A stretch of 13,471 nt of DNA from an uncultured Clostridium sp. (lineage in GTDB: Bacteria; Bacillota; Clostridia; TANB77; CAG-508), in contig CABQAZ010000031.1 in NCBI GenBank assembly GCA_902462295.1, positions 1 through 13,471 on the forward strand. Reading direction: 5' to 3'. Within the stretch, counting starts at the first letter, position 1. Every line of letters starts with the position of its first letter. Both the position numbers and the translations under genes were made by a program. Positions 1 through 5,809 of this stretch are shown in pieces. The notes under the pieces were generated by a model. The model did not search any database, had not been told where the DNA came from, and saw only the letters and a list, made by a program, of their open reading frames with translations.

Positions 1-71
1 CCAACAACTCCAATATAAATATCACCATCAGTTCGTTTGGCTATATCTTGATATAAGCCTATATTTTCCAT
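1..71 (-). CDS. spoIVA: Stage IV sporulation protein A, N-terminal fragment (runs off the left edge)
   Basis: Only the first 23 codons are present. The peptide starts MENIGLYQDIAKRTDGDIYI and continues GVV, which matches the conserved SpoIVA N-terminus just before its P-loop; the P-loop itself lies outside the window. SpoIVA is the ATPase that polymerises on the forespore surface and forms the base of the spore coat. The ATG at 71-69 is preceded by AAGGAGG at 86-80 on the minus strand, 8 nt away. A sigma-E-like promoter lies upstream (107-136), as expected for a mother-cell gene. The identification rests on a short but distinctive stretch. Confidence 0.88.
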   Translation of the reverse strand, partial: MENIGLYQDIAKRTDGDIYIGVV

Positions 72-106
72 CTATAATACCTCCTTGATAGACAAACTTT
101 TATTAA

Positions 107-136
107 TATATATGGATTATTTTTTAATAATATGAC
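107..136 (-). promoter_or_regulatory. Sigma-E-type sporulation promoter for spoIVA
   Basis: On the minus strand the -35 element GTCATATT (136-129) and the -10 element CATATATA (114-107) are separated by 14 nt. This fits the known mother-cell sigma-E consensus (ATATT, about 14 nt, CATACA-T) and points at spoIVA, a sigma-E regulon gene in B. subtilis. The match is seen directly; activity is inferred. Confidence 0.72.
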
Positions 137-152
137 AGATAAATAAAAAAAC

Positions 153-181
153 TTGCTAAAATTTTTGGAATGTGATAGAAT
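153..181 (+). promoter_or_regulatory. Probable sigma-A promoter for the UDP-sugar operon
   Basis: TTGCTA (153-158), a 17-nt spacer and TAGAAT (176-181), with an extended -10 TG at 173-174. The leader of about 70 nt ends with a weak 7-bp hairpin (215-221 with 231-237) just before the AAAGGA ribosome binding site. In AT-rich DNA such matches can arise by chance. Confidence 0.5.
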
Positions 182-255
182 GACAATATCAAATTACATA
201 TAATATACAAAAACATTATAGGCAAATCGTCTGTAATAGGAAAGGACATAATAAA

Positions 256-1485
256 ATGCAAGATACAATAGATATTTTAAGAGAATATAATCAAGATCAT
301 ATTATTAGATTATTAGAGAAATTAGATGAAGAAAAAAAACAAGAATTAACAAAACAAATACAAGGAATAGACTTCCATCAGATAATGGAATTATATAATA
401 ATACAAAAAAAGAAATAAAATTTAAAGAAAGTAAAATAGAACCATTAAAATATTTAGATAAGGCAAAACTTACAGAAGTGCAAAGACAAGAATTTGATAA
501 ATTAGGAGAAGAAATTGTTAAATCAGGGAAATATGCAGTTGTTACAATGGCAGGAGGGCAAGGAACAAGACTTGGACATCAAGGGCCAAAAGGAACATTT
601 AAATTAGATGTTTATGGAAAAGGAAAATACTTATTTGAAATTTTGATAGATAATTTAAAAGAAGCTAATCAAAAATACCAAACAACAATACCATGGTACA
701 TAATGACGAGTAAAGAAAATAATAAAGAAACAATAGAATTTTTAGAAAAAAACAATTATTTTGGATATGATAAAAAATTTATTACAATATTTACTCAAAG
801 TGAATTGCCATTAGTTGATGAACAAGGAAAATTACTTATAGGAAAAGATTTTAAAATAAAAGAAGCATCAGATGGAAATGGTGGAACATATTCTTCTTTA
901 CGTGCAAGTGGATGTTTAGCAGATATGAAAGAAAGAGGAATAAAATGGGTATTTATAGGAAGTGTAGATAATGCATTATTAAAAATGGTAGATGTAACTT
1001 TATTAGGAATGGCTATAGACAAAAATGTTCAAATTGCTTCAAAATCAGTAGTTAAAGCTAATCCACACGAAAGAGTTGGAGTATTTTGCAAAATGAATGG
1101 ACACCCAAAAGTTATAGAATACACAGAACTTCCTGAGAATATGGCTGAAGAACGAGATGAAAATGGAGAGCTAAAATATGGTGAGTCACATATAATGTGT
1201 AATTTATATACTATTGAAGCAATCGAAAAGATTAGTAAAGAAATTTTAATATATCATAGTGCTCACAAAAAAAATTCATATATAGATGAAAATGGAAAAG
1301 AAGTAATTCCAACAGAACCAAATTCTTATAAATTTGAATCATTCATATTTGATGCATTTGAGTTTTTTGATGACATAGCAATACTTAGAGGAAAAAGAGA
1401 AGATGACTTTGCCCCTGTAAAAAACAAAGAAGGAGTTGATAGTCCAAAAACAGCTAAAGAATTATATGAAAAGTTTTGGAAATAA
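256..1485 (+). CDS. UDPGP type 1 (UAP1-like) UDP-N-acetylhexosamine pyrophosphorylase
   Basis: A 409-residue nucleotidyltransferase of the eukaryote-like UAP1/UDPGP type 1 family, which makes UDP-sugar from UTP and a sugar-1-phosphate, typically GlcNAc-1-P. Visible motifs are AGGQGTRLG (99-107) with PKG (111-113) for the nucleotide loop, DGNGG (206-210), SVDNALL (236-242), NPHERVGVF (269-277) and VIEYTEL (286-292), all in the UAP1 order. Residues 1-90 form the charged helical N-terminal lobe. The protein is somewhat shorter than the eukaryotic enzymes, as bacterial members usually are. AAAGGA (241-246) lies 9 nt before the ATG. The next gene, 53 nt downstream, encodes a GlmU-like acetyltransferase, which supports an amino-sugar substrate. 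Glucose-1-P or another hexose-1-P remains possible. Probably cytoplasmic. Confidence 0.85.
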   Translation: MQDTIDILREYNQDHIIRLLEKLDEEKKQELTKQIQGIDFHQIMELYNNTKKEIKFKESKIEPLKYLDKAKLTEVQRQEFDKLGEEIVKSGKYAVVTMAGGQGTRLGHQGPKGTFKLDVYGKGKYLFEILIDNLKEANQKYQTTIPWYIMTSKENNKETIEFLEKNNYFGYDKKFITIFTQSELPLVDEQGKLLIGKDFKIKEASDGNGGTYSSLRASGCLADMKERGIKWVFIGSVDNALLKMVDVTLLGMAIDKNVQIASKSVVKANPHERVGVFCKMNGHPKVIEYTELPENMAEERDENGELKYGESHIMCNLYTIEAIEKISKEILIYHSAHKKNSYIDENGKEVIPTEPNSYKFESFIFDAFEFFDDIAILRGKREDDFAPVKNKEGVDSPKTAKELYEKFWK

Positions 1486-1538
1486 ACTTGCACAGTTCGA
1501 ACCGAGTATTTTATTATACGAATATAGGAGGTATTAGA

Positions 1539-2204
1539 ATGGTAGAATGTAAAATAGAGAGATTATATAACTTAGATGAAACGATTGCTAAGCCATTACT
1601 TCAAAATTTAGTTTATCCATGGGAAGCATTACCTAAGATTAGTGAATTCATAATAGAATTAGGAAATAAATTAGATAAAGAAATTTACGAAAAAAAGGGA
1701 GAAAACATTTGGATTGCAAAATCTGCAAATGTTTATCCAACAGCATATATTAAAGGACCAGTAATAATAGGAGAAAATGCAGAGATAAGACATTGTGCTT
1801 TTATTAGAGGAAAAGCAATTATTGGAAATAATGCGGTGGTAGGAAATTCAACAGAATTGAAAAATGTTATTTTATTTAACAATGTGCAAGTTCCACACTA
1901 TAATTACGTGGGAGATTCCATATTAGGATATAAAGCACATATGGGAGCTGGCTCAATAACTTCAAATGTAAAATCTGATAAAAAACTTGTAATTGTTAAA
2001 AATAAAGAAAATACTATTGAAACAGGACTAAAAAAATTTGGTGCTATGATTGGAGATAATGTAGAAGTTGGATGTGGTAGTATTTTAAATCCAGGTAGTG
2101 TGATTGGAAAAAATACCAATATATATCCATTGTCTTCTGTTAGAGGAGTAGTACCTGAGAATAGTATATATAAAAATAAAAATGAAATTGTAGATAAAAA
2201 GTAA
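1539..2204 (+). CDS. Left-handed beta-helix acyltransferase, GlmU C-domain-like
   Basis: A 221-residue protein built mostly of hexapeptide repeats (about 57-210), such as the stretches around PVIIGENAEI and AIIGNNAVVG. Residues 118-143 (VPHYNYVGDS, then MGAGSITSN) match the GlmU acetyltransferase active site. There the family uses a catalytic histidine to acetylate glucosamine-1-phosphate with acetyl-CoA; here it would be His120. No pyrophosphorylase domain is present, and the N-terminal 55 residues are a short helical cap. The open frame extends upstream to 1476, but the ATG at 1539 is chosen because AGGAGG (1526-1531) sits 7 nt before it and the upstream extension overlaps the preceding gene. 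It is probably co-transcribed with the pyrophosphorylase and would supply its N-acetylated sugar-1-phosphate. Acetylation of another sugar cannot be excluded. Confidence 0.78.
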   Translation: MVECKIERLYNLDETIAKPLLQNLVYPWEALPKISEFIIELGNKLDKEIYEKKGENIWIAKSANVYPTAYIKGPVIIGENAEIRHCAFIRGKAIIGNNAVVGNSTELKNVILFNNVQVPHYNYVGDSILGYKAHMGAGSITSNVKSDKKLVIVKNKENTIETGLKKFGAMIGDNVEVGCGSILNPGSVIGKNTNIYPLSSVRGVVPENSIYKNKNEIVDKK

Positions 2205-2237
2205 AAAAGAAGTAGTTTTTAAATTCTACTTCTTTTT
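2204..2237. terminator. Bidirectional intrinsic terminator
   Basis: A 12-bp stem (2204-2215 with 2226-2237) with a 10-nt loop. It is A-rich on one flank and T-rich on the other, so it can act in both directions between two convergent genes. It starts at the last base of the upstream stop codon. Confidence 0.85.
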
Positions 2238-2242
2238 ATATA

Positions 2243-2617
2243 CTACATTTGTTGATTTCCGGGTATAAAATAATCTACTACACCATAAATTAAAGCTCCT
2301 ATTATTGCTGCCATCCATGAAATTGAATAACCAGCTACAAAATATTGTGTAAAATATAAAATAATAGCAGCTAAAGCAAAACCGACAAATCCTTTACCAA
2401 ATGGACTAGCATGCAAACCAGTGAATTTTATTATTAAGTAATCCATTATAGTTAATACAACTGCTGCAAGAGCTAAAGACCATATATTGTTTATAGTAAA
2501 GTTAGGTGTAAAAAATGCTGTAATTGCAAGAACTATAGCTGCTGTGATTAATCTACCAACAATTTGCCAAACTGTAGAACTACCTGTTGTAGTACTATTA
2601 CTTTGAGAATTTGACAT
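2243..2617 (-). CDS. Four-helix membrane protein, DUF2512 (YndM)-like
   Basis: A 124-residue protein with four predicted membrane segments (about 17-37, 45-66, 75-93, 99-117) after a Ser/Thr/Asn/Gln-rich soluble N-terminus. The pattern resembles the DUF2512/YndM family of small Bacillota membrane proteins, whose function is unknown. The second and fourth segments end in similar motifs, MDYLI (58-62) and VDYFI (114-118), suggesting two related helical hairpins. AAGGAGG (2632-2626, minus strand) is 8 nt from the ATG. No convincing promoter was found in the AT-rich upstream stretch. The gene is monocistronic and shares a terminator with the convergent acyltransferase gene. Family assignment is by eye and moderate. 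Confidence 0.7.
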   Translation of the reverse strand: MSNSQSNSTTTGSSTVWQIVGRLITAAIVLAITAFFTPNFTINNIWSLALAAVVLTIMDYLIIKFTGLHASPFGKGFVGFALAAIILYFTQYFVAGYSISWMAAIIGALIYGVVDYFIPGNQQM

Positions 2618-2816
2618 ATCAAAAACCTCCTTATTTGTTTTACAATTTAAATTTTTTCTTTTTTGTTATTATCTTGCTGAAAATTTTAATGTTTTTCAAG
2701 GTTATATGAATATTATTTACAACAAAAAATTAATTATACAAAAATCGTATAAATAACAAAAAAATGTGAAAAATAAAATTAAAAAGTATAGACAAAATTT
2801 ATGTAGGAGGAGAAAT

Positions 2817-3506
2817 ATGTTAATAACATTTTTCAGAGCAATAGTGTTATACATAATTGTATTGGTCGTAATGAGATTGATGGGAAAACGAGAGATAGGA
2901 CAACTTCAACCATTTGAATTAGCGATTTCAATAATGATAGCAGATTTAGCAACATTACCAATGGCAGAAACAGGAATACCAATTTCTAATGGAATAATAC
3001 CGATTTTGGGTTTACTTGTAATGCATTTGGTAATTTCTATATTAAATATGAAGAGTACAAAAGCAAGAGAAATTATATGTGGAAAACCATCTATATTAAT
3101 ATTTAGAGGAAAAGTAGATCAAAAAGTGTTAAAAAAAGAGAGATTTACAATAAATGAGTTAGAAGAAAGATTAAGAGATAACAATATATTTAATATAGGA
3201 GATGTAGAATATGCTGTGCTAGAAACAAGTGGTCAAGTAACAGTAATTCCAAAACCTAATAAAAGACCAACTATTCCAGAGGATTTTAATATTGAACCTC
3301 AATATGAGGGAATTCCATATGATTTGGTTGTTGATGGAAAAGTAATGTATAAAAATTTAGATAAATTGGGAAAAAATTATGTATGGCTAAAAAAACAAAC
3401 AGAGAAGTTTGGAATAAAGCCTGAAGAAGCTTTAATTGTTACTATTGATGGAAAAAATCAATTTTTCTGTCAGCCGATAGAAAAGGAGAATGGTAAAAAT
3501 GTATAA
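2817..3506 (+). CDS. DUF421 (YetF-like) membrane protein
   Basis: A 229-residue protein with three N-terminal hydrophobic segments (about 4-21, 35-50, 59-77) and a soluble alpha/beta C-terminal domain (80-229). The motif RLMGKREIGQLQPFE (20-34) just after the first helix is the signature of the DUF421/YetF family. Members are common in endospore formers; the molecular function is not established. The open frame extends upstream to 2766, but the ATG at 2817 has AGGAGG at 2805-2810, 6 nt upstream, and the extension would place this binding site inside the gene. The stop overlaps the start of a DUF4363 gene, a pairing seen repeatedly in Clostridia. Confidence 0.85.
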   Translation: MLITFFRAIVLYIIVLVVMRLMGKREIGQLQPFELAISIMIADLATLPMAETGIPISNGIIPILGLLVMHLVISILNMKSTKAREIICGKPSILIFRGKVDQKVLKKERFTINELEERLRDNNIFNIGDVEYAVLETSGQVTVIPKPNKRPTIPEDFNIEPQYEGIPYDLVVDGKVMYKNLDKLGKNYVWLKKQTEKFGIKPEEALIVTIDGKNQFFCQPIEKENGKNV

Positions 3507-3882
3507 AGAAGTTGTGATATGTATAATAATTGTTGTTACAATTATTTCTTTAGATATATTTACTCAGAAATATACTCAAAGTACTACATCTGAAATAACA
3601 CAAATTTTTTCTGATTTAAAAGGAGAAATACTAAAAGAGGATAAAGAACAGATAAATTCAAAAGTAAAAAAATTGGATGAAGAGTGGGGACAAAAGCATG
3701 ATAGGCTTGCTTATTATATTGAACATGATGAGTTAGAAAAGGTTGATACTGCAATCGTTTCTTTAAAAAGCTTTGTTGAAACTGATGATTATTCTTCTGC
3801 TATTGCAGAACTTGATGAGGGAAAGTTTATTCTTGAACATATTCAAAAAAAGTATGCTTTTAATTTGGAAAATATATTTTAA
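3499..3882 (+). CDS. DUF4363 family protein, membrane-anchored
   Basis: A 127-residue protein with one N-terminal membrane segment (about 4-20) and a helical, probably extracytoplasmic domain. The W-x6-L-x3-I-x-H-x-ELE-x-VD pattern (63-83) and the C-terminal LENIF (123-127) match DUF4363, whose function is unknown. Its start overlaps the stop of the DUF421 gene by 8 bp, suggesting translational coupling and a shared role at the membrane. An ATG at 3490 is in frame, but the AAGGAG at 3483-3488 lies only 1 nt from it and 10 nt from the ATG at 3499, so the latter is preferred. No terminator is seen before the tRNA promoter. Confidence 0.8.
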   Translation: MYKEVVICIIIVVTIISLDIFTQKYTQSTTSEITQIFSDLKGEILKEDKEQINSKVKKLDEEWGQKHDRLAYYIEHDELEKVDTAIVSLKSFVETDDYSSAIAELDEGKFILEHIQKKYAFNLENIF

Positions 3883-3889
3883 ATTTTGA

Positions 3890-3919
3890 TTGACTTTTTT
3901 TATTGGTATATACTATAAT
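3890..3919 (+). promoter_or_regulatory. Sigma-A promoter of the tRNA-Thr gene
   Basis: TTGACT (3890-3895), an 18-nt spacer and a perfect TATAAT (3914-3919), ending 11 nt before the mature tRNA. It begins 8 nt after the preceding stop codon. Confidence 0.8.
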
Positions 3920-3930
3920 AGGTATGTAGT

Positions 3931-4006
3931 GCTTCCATAGCTCAGTTGGTAGAGTGCAGCCTTGGTAAGGCTGAGGTCACGGGTTCAATTCCCGTTGGAA
4001 GCTCCA
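3931..4006 (+). tRNA. tRNA-Thr (anticodon GGU)
   Basis: A complete 76-nt cloverleaf with encoded CCA (4004-4006). The acceptor stem GCTTCCA pairs with TGGAAGC; the D arm contains AGTTGGTA; the anticodon stem CAGCC/GGCTG encloses TTGGTAA with anticodon GGT at 3964-3966 (position 34 of the tRNA); the T arm is ACGGG-TTCAATT-CCCGT. The discriminator base is U, compatible with tRNA-Thr. It is transcribed alone, between its own promoter and terminator. It would read ACC and ACU codons. Confidence 0.97.
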
Positions 4007-4044
4007 ACGACGTATCTGTTCGAACTAATAGAATAGATTGATAC

Positions 4045-4083
4045 AAAAATCAATCAGAAAATAAAATCTGGTTGATTTTTTTG
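4045..4083 (+). terminator. Intrinsic terminator downstream of tRNA-Thr
   Basis: A 14-bp stem (4045-4058 with 4067-4080, one G-U pair) with an 8-nt loop and a run of seven T at 4076-4082. It lies 39 nt after the tRNA CCA end. Confidence 0.88.
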
Positions 4084-4118
4084 TTGACTAAAAGTAGGTA
4101 ATATTAAAATCATCCGAA

Positions 4119-4244
4119 CTAAAGGTTGGTGCAAGTATATGTAAATTTTCTTTTGTTTATCTGCTTCTGTATATAAATTCCACATTTTTTATCTGTTTCA
4201 GACAATTCTAAATCAGCTTCACCAAAATAAATAAAAATTTCATT
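4119..4244 (-). pseudogene. Possible decayed C-terminal coding remnant
   Basis: Between the tRNA terminator and the next gene, the minus strand holds a 41-codon open stretch bounded by stops (upstream stop 4247-4245, terminal stop 4121-4119). It has no start codon or ribosome binding site. The peptide contains FGEADLELSETDKKCG and ends RKFTYTCTNL, which looks protein-like, not a low-complexity AT-driven frame. I do not recognise the family. A frame this short can arise by chance in AT-rich DNA, so this is a weak call. The rest of 4084-4251 holds nothing else I can support. Confidence 0.25.
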
Positions 4245-4251
4245 CTATTTA

Positions 4252-4280
4252 TTGTCAAAAAAGTAATTATAATATAGAAT
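4252..4280 (+). promoter_or_regulatory. Probable sigma-A promoter of the 267-residue gene
   Basis: TTGTCA (4252-4257), a 17-nt spacer and TAGAAT (4275-4280). It overlaps the in-frame ATG at 4279, which argues that translation starts at the downstream ATG (4309). Confidence 0.55.
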
Positions 4281-4308
4281 GAATACCAAGAAAGGTAAGG
4301 TGCAAAAA

Positions 4309-5112
4309 ATGGAATTAGAAGATTTAGAAAGAGTTGTACTAGCTGCATATCTAAAGTATGAAAATGATGATTTAAAAACTGCTGTAAAGCAACTAGATAT
4401 GTCAGCTAATTTTTTACTAAAAGATGATGAAACATTAGATCCTATATGGACAAATATTTCTAAAGATGTTTATATGGCTGTAATTTTGAACAATTTTAGC
4501 AAGAAAATTAAGTTTTCTTTAAAGGATTTGGAAAATATACTGAATAATCAAAATATTGTATATAGTAATATTATTGAATTTTGCAATAAGTTTGAAAATA
4601 AGGAAGAAATAACGTTTGCAACAAGTCTAAAAAGGATTAGCGAAAATCCTTTAAAAAGTGCTATCCAAATATTAAAAGAAAATATTAAGAAAATGAATAT
4701 TTTAAGTGCTACAACATTAGATAATAATATTGCAAGTGCAGAAAATAAAACAGAAAAAATTACTCAATTCGACATAATAGAAATTGCAGATAAAAAAGCA
4801 ACAATAACTTATGATATTAAAACAAATGTAAGACATGTAGTAAGAAAAATGGATATTTCATATTTGCAAGATGGAAAAGAAATTCAAGAAGAAAGAATTG
4901 TTTTTGCTTTTGATATTGTTGATGTTAGTGAAGAATTTATTACAATTAAAACTAATCCTATGTGTGAAGTAAAAGATGGAAGAATTAATTTGCTTCGCCC
5001 TGAAACTATATTTAAATTAACAAAAAATAGAAAATTGTGTTTACGTACACCTACTATGGATGGAGGATTTTATTTTGAATTAATTATAAAACAAAAAAAT
5101 TCAAAAGGCTGA
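4309..5112 (+). CDS. Hypothetical protein, 267 residues, unrecognised
   Basis: I do not recognise this protein. Residues 1-135 are predicted to be helical and rich in Lys/Glu/Asn. Residues 150-267 look beta-rich, with alternating strands such as ATITYDI and RIVFAFDIVD. No signal peptide or membrane segment is seen, so it is probably cytoplasmic. Cysteines are few (92, 219, 244) and form no metal-site pattern. An in-frame ATG lies at 4279 but falls inside the predicted -10 region; the ATG at 4309 has AAGGTG (4297-4302) 6 nt upstream, a modest binding site. The gene is a single unit with its own promoter and a strong terminator, just downstream of tRNA-Thr, a typical site for acquired DNA. Base composition is as AT-rich as the core genes. 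Confidence 0.8.
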   Translation: MELEDLERVVLAAYLKYENDDLKTAVKQLDMSANFLLKDDETLDPIWTNISKDVYMAVILNNFSKKIKFSLKDLENILNNQNIVYSNIIEFCNKFENKEEITFATSLKRISENPLKSAIQILKENIKKMNILSATTLDNNIASAENKTEKITQFDIIEIADKKATITYDIKTNVRHVVRKMDISYLQDGKEIQEERIVFAFDIVDVSEEFITIKTNPMCEVKDGRINLLRPETIFKLTKNRKLCLRTPTMDGGFYFELIIKQKNSKG

Positions 5113-5141
5113 AATTATTTCTAACTTTGTCAATACTCTGT

Positions 5142-5175
5142 AGAGAGTTCATTAAATGAATGAACTCTCTTTTTT
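5142..5175 (+). terminator. Intrinsic terminator of the 267-residue gene
   Basis: A perfect 12-bp stem (5142-5153 with 5159-5170) with a 5-nt loop and a T run to 5175. On the minus strand the same hairpin follows the stop of the convergent gene but lacks a T run there, so it mainly serves the plus strand. Confidence 0.9.
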
Positions 5176-5177
5176 GC

Positions 5178-5597
5178 CTAATGATTAAAATTGATTTTTT
5201 CTTTCAATTCTTCAACATGTAAACGCATTTTTGGGGACAAAACAAATATTGTAGTTTGATAATATTTCTCCGTGATAGTCATTGTAAAAATCAATGACTG
5301 CCCTCCCATACCATGAATTCTTGATAGAGAATGATATGTACTTTTTTTTAGGTCTGACATATTGTAAATTTTGTTGATGAGCAGACATTTTATTATTCTG
5401 CTTTTTAAATTTTCAAGTTTCTCAGGACATTTGACTTTAGCGAACACATGAGAAATAATTTCATCCTCTATTTGTTCTTCAATTTTAAGTTCTGTATGTT
5501 GTTCGTTTACATCTGATTGAGTTGCTAATTCTTCCCGAATTAATTGCAAATTGTTTTCAATTTCTTGCATTAATTTTTCAATTTTTGTGATATTCAT
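5178..5597 (-). CDS. Small protein with RNA polymerase alpha-CTD-like helix-hairpin-helix domain
   Basis: A 139-residue protein with two parts. Residues 1-55 are a charged helical, coiled-coil-like segment rich in Glu/Gln. Residues 66-108 resemble the C-terminal domain of RNA polymerase alpha: the pattern IIKCLLINKIYNMSDL, Leu/Ser-rich helix, IHGMGGQSL aligns by eye with NCLKRAGINTVQEL and VRNLGRKSL. Such helix-hairpin-helix folds bind DNA or partner proteins, so a regulatory or DNA-associated role is possible but unproven. The open frame extends to a TTG at 5621; two adjacent ATGs follow AGGAGG (5609-5604, minus strand), and the second, with 6-nt spacing, is chosen over the one at 5600. Codon use is more mixed than in neighbours (CTG, CTC, ATC, CGG). 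A good promoter lies upstream. Confidence 0.75.
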   Translation of the reverse strand: MNITKIEKLMQEIENNLQLIREELATQSDVNEQHTELKIEEQIEDEIISHVFAKVKCPEKLENLKSRIIKCLLINKIYNMSDLKKSTYHSLSRIHGMGGQSLIFTMTITEKYYQTTIFVLSPKMRLHVEELKEKINFNH

Positions 5598-5646
5598 CAT
5601 ATTCCTCCTGTCATTTGGCAAAATTATTGTGTAAGTTTACAATAAC

Positions 5647-5675
5647 ATTGTAACATGGATTTACATAAAAGTCAA
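5647..5675 (-). promoter_or_regulatory. Sigma-A promoter of the helix-hairpin-helix protein gene
   Basis: On the minus strand TTGACT (5675-5670), a 17-nt spacer and TACAAT (5652-5647) with an extended -10 TG one base before it. It lies about 50 nt upstream of the chosen start. Confidence 0.75.
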
Positions 5676-5778
5676 AGATGTTGCAAAATAAAAAATTGGA
5701 CTAGATTATAATTAATAAAATATAAATGAGATAATTTGTTTCATATTAATGACTAACTTAAAATATATTAAGATACGT

Positions 5779-5809
5779 AAAAGCGGGAACTATTTTAGTT
5801 CTCGCTTTT
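5779..5809 (-). terminator. Intrinsic terminator overlapping the end of pepV
   Basis: A 13-bp stem (5797-5809 with 5779-5791, one G-U pair) with a 5-nt loop. On the minus strand its first arm contains the last codons of pepV and the stop codon begins at its inner edge. Only four T follow, so it may be weak. Confidence 0.65.

Noticed and set aside
795..1022. Minus-strand open frame inside the pyrophosphorylase gene (others alike at 1904-2119, 6469-6696, 7023-7241, 11571-11930)
   Set aside because: They lie inside well-supported genes, lack ribosome binding sites and give no recognisable protein.
1498..1525. CGAACC followed by CGAAT upstream of the acyltransferase gene as a second ECF promoter
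   Set aside because: Spacing is 15 and the -10 is CGAA instead of CGTC; it does not match the motif at 9214-9239 well enough.
2786..2816. GTATA plus GGAG-rich stretch as a sigma-F type promoter for the DUF421 gene
   Set aside because: The would-be -10 is the ribosome binding site itself and would leave no leader.
3981..4006. Integration site at the tRNA-Thr 3' end
   Set aside because: No direct repeat of the tRNA 3' end occurs elsewhere in the window, so no att pair can be shown.
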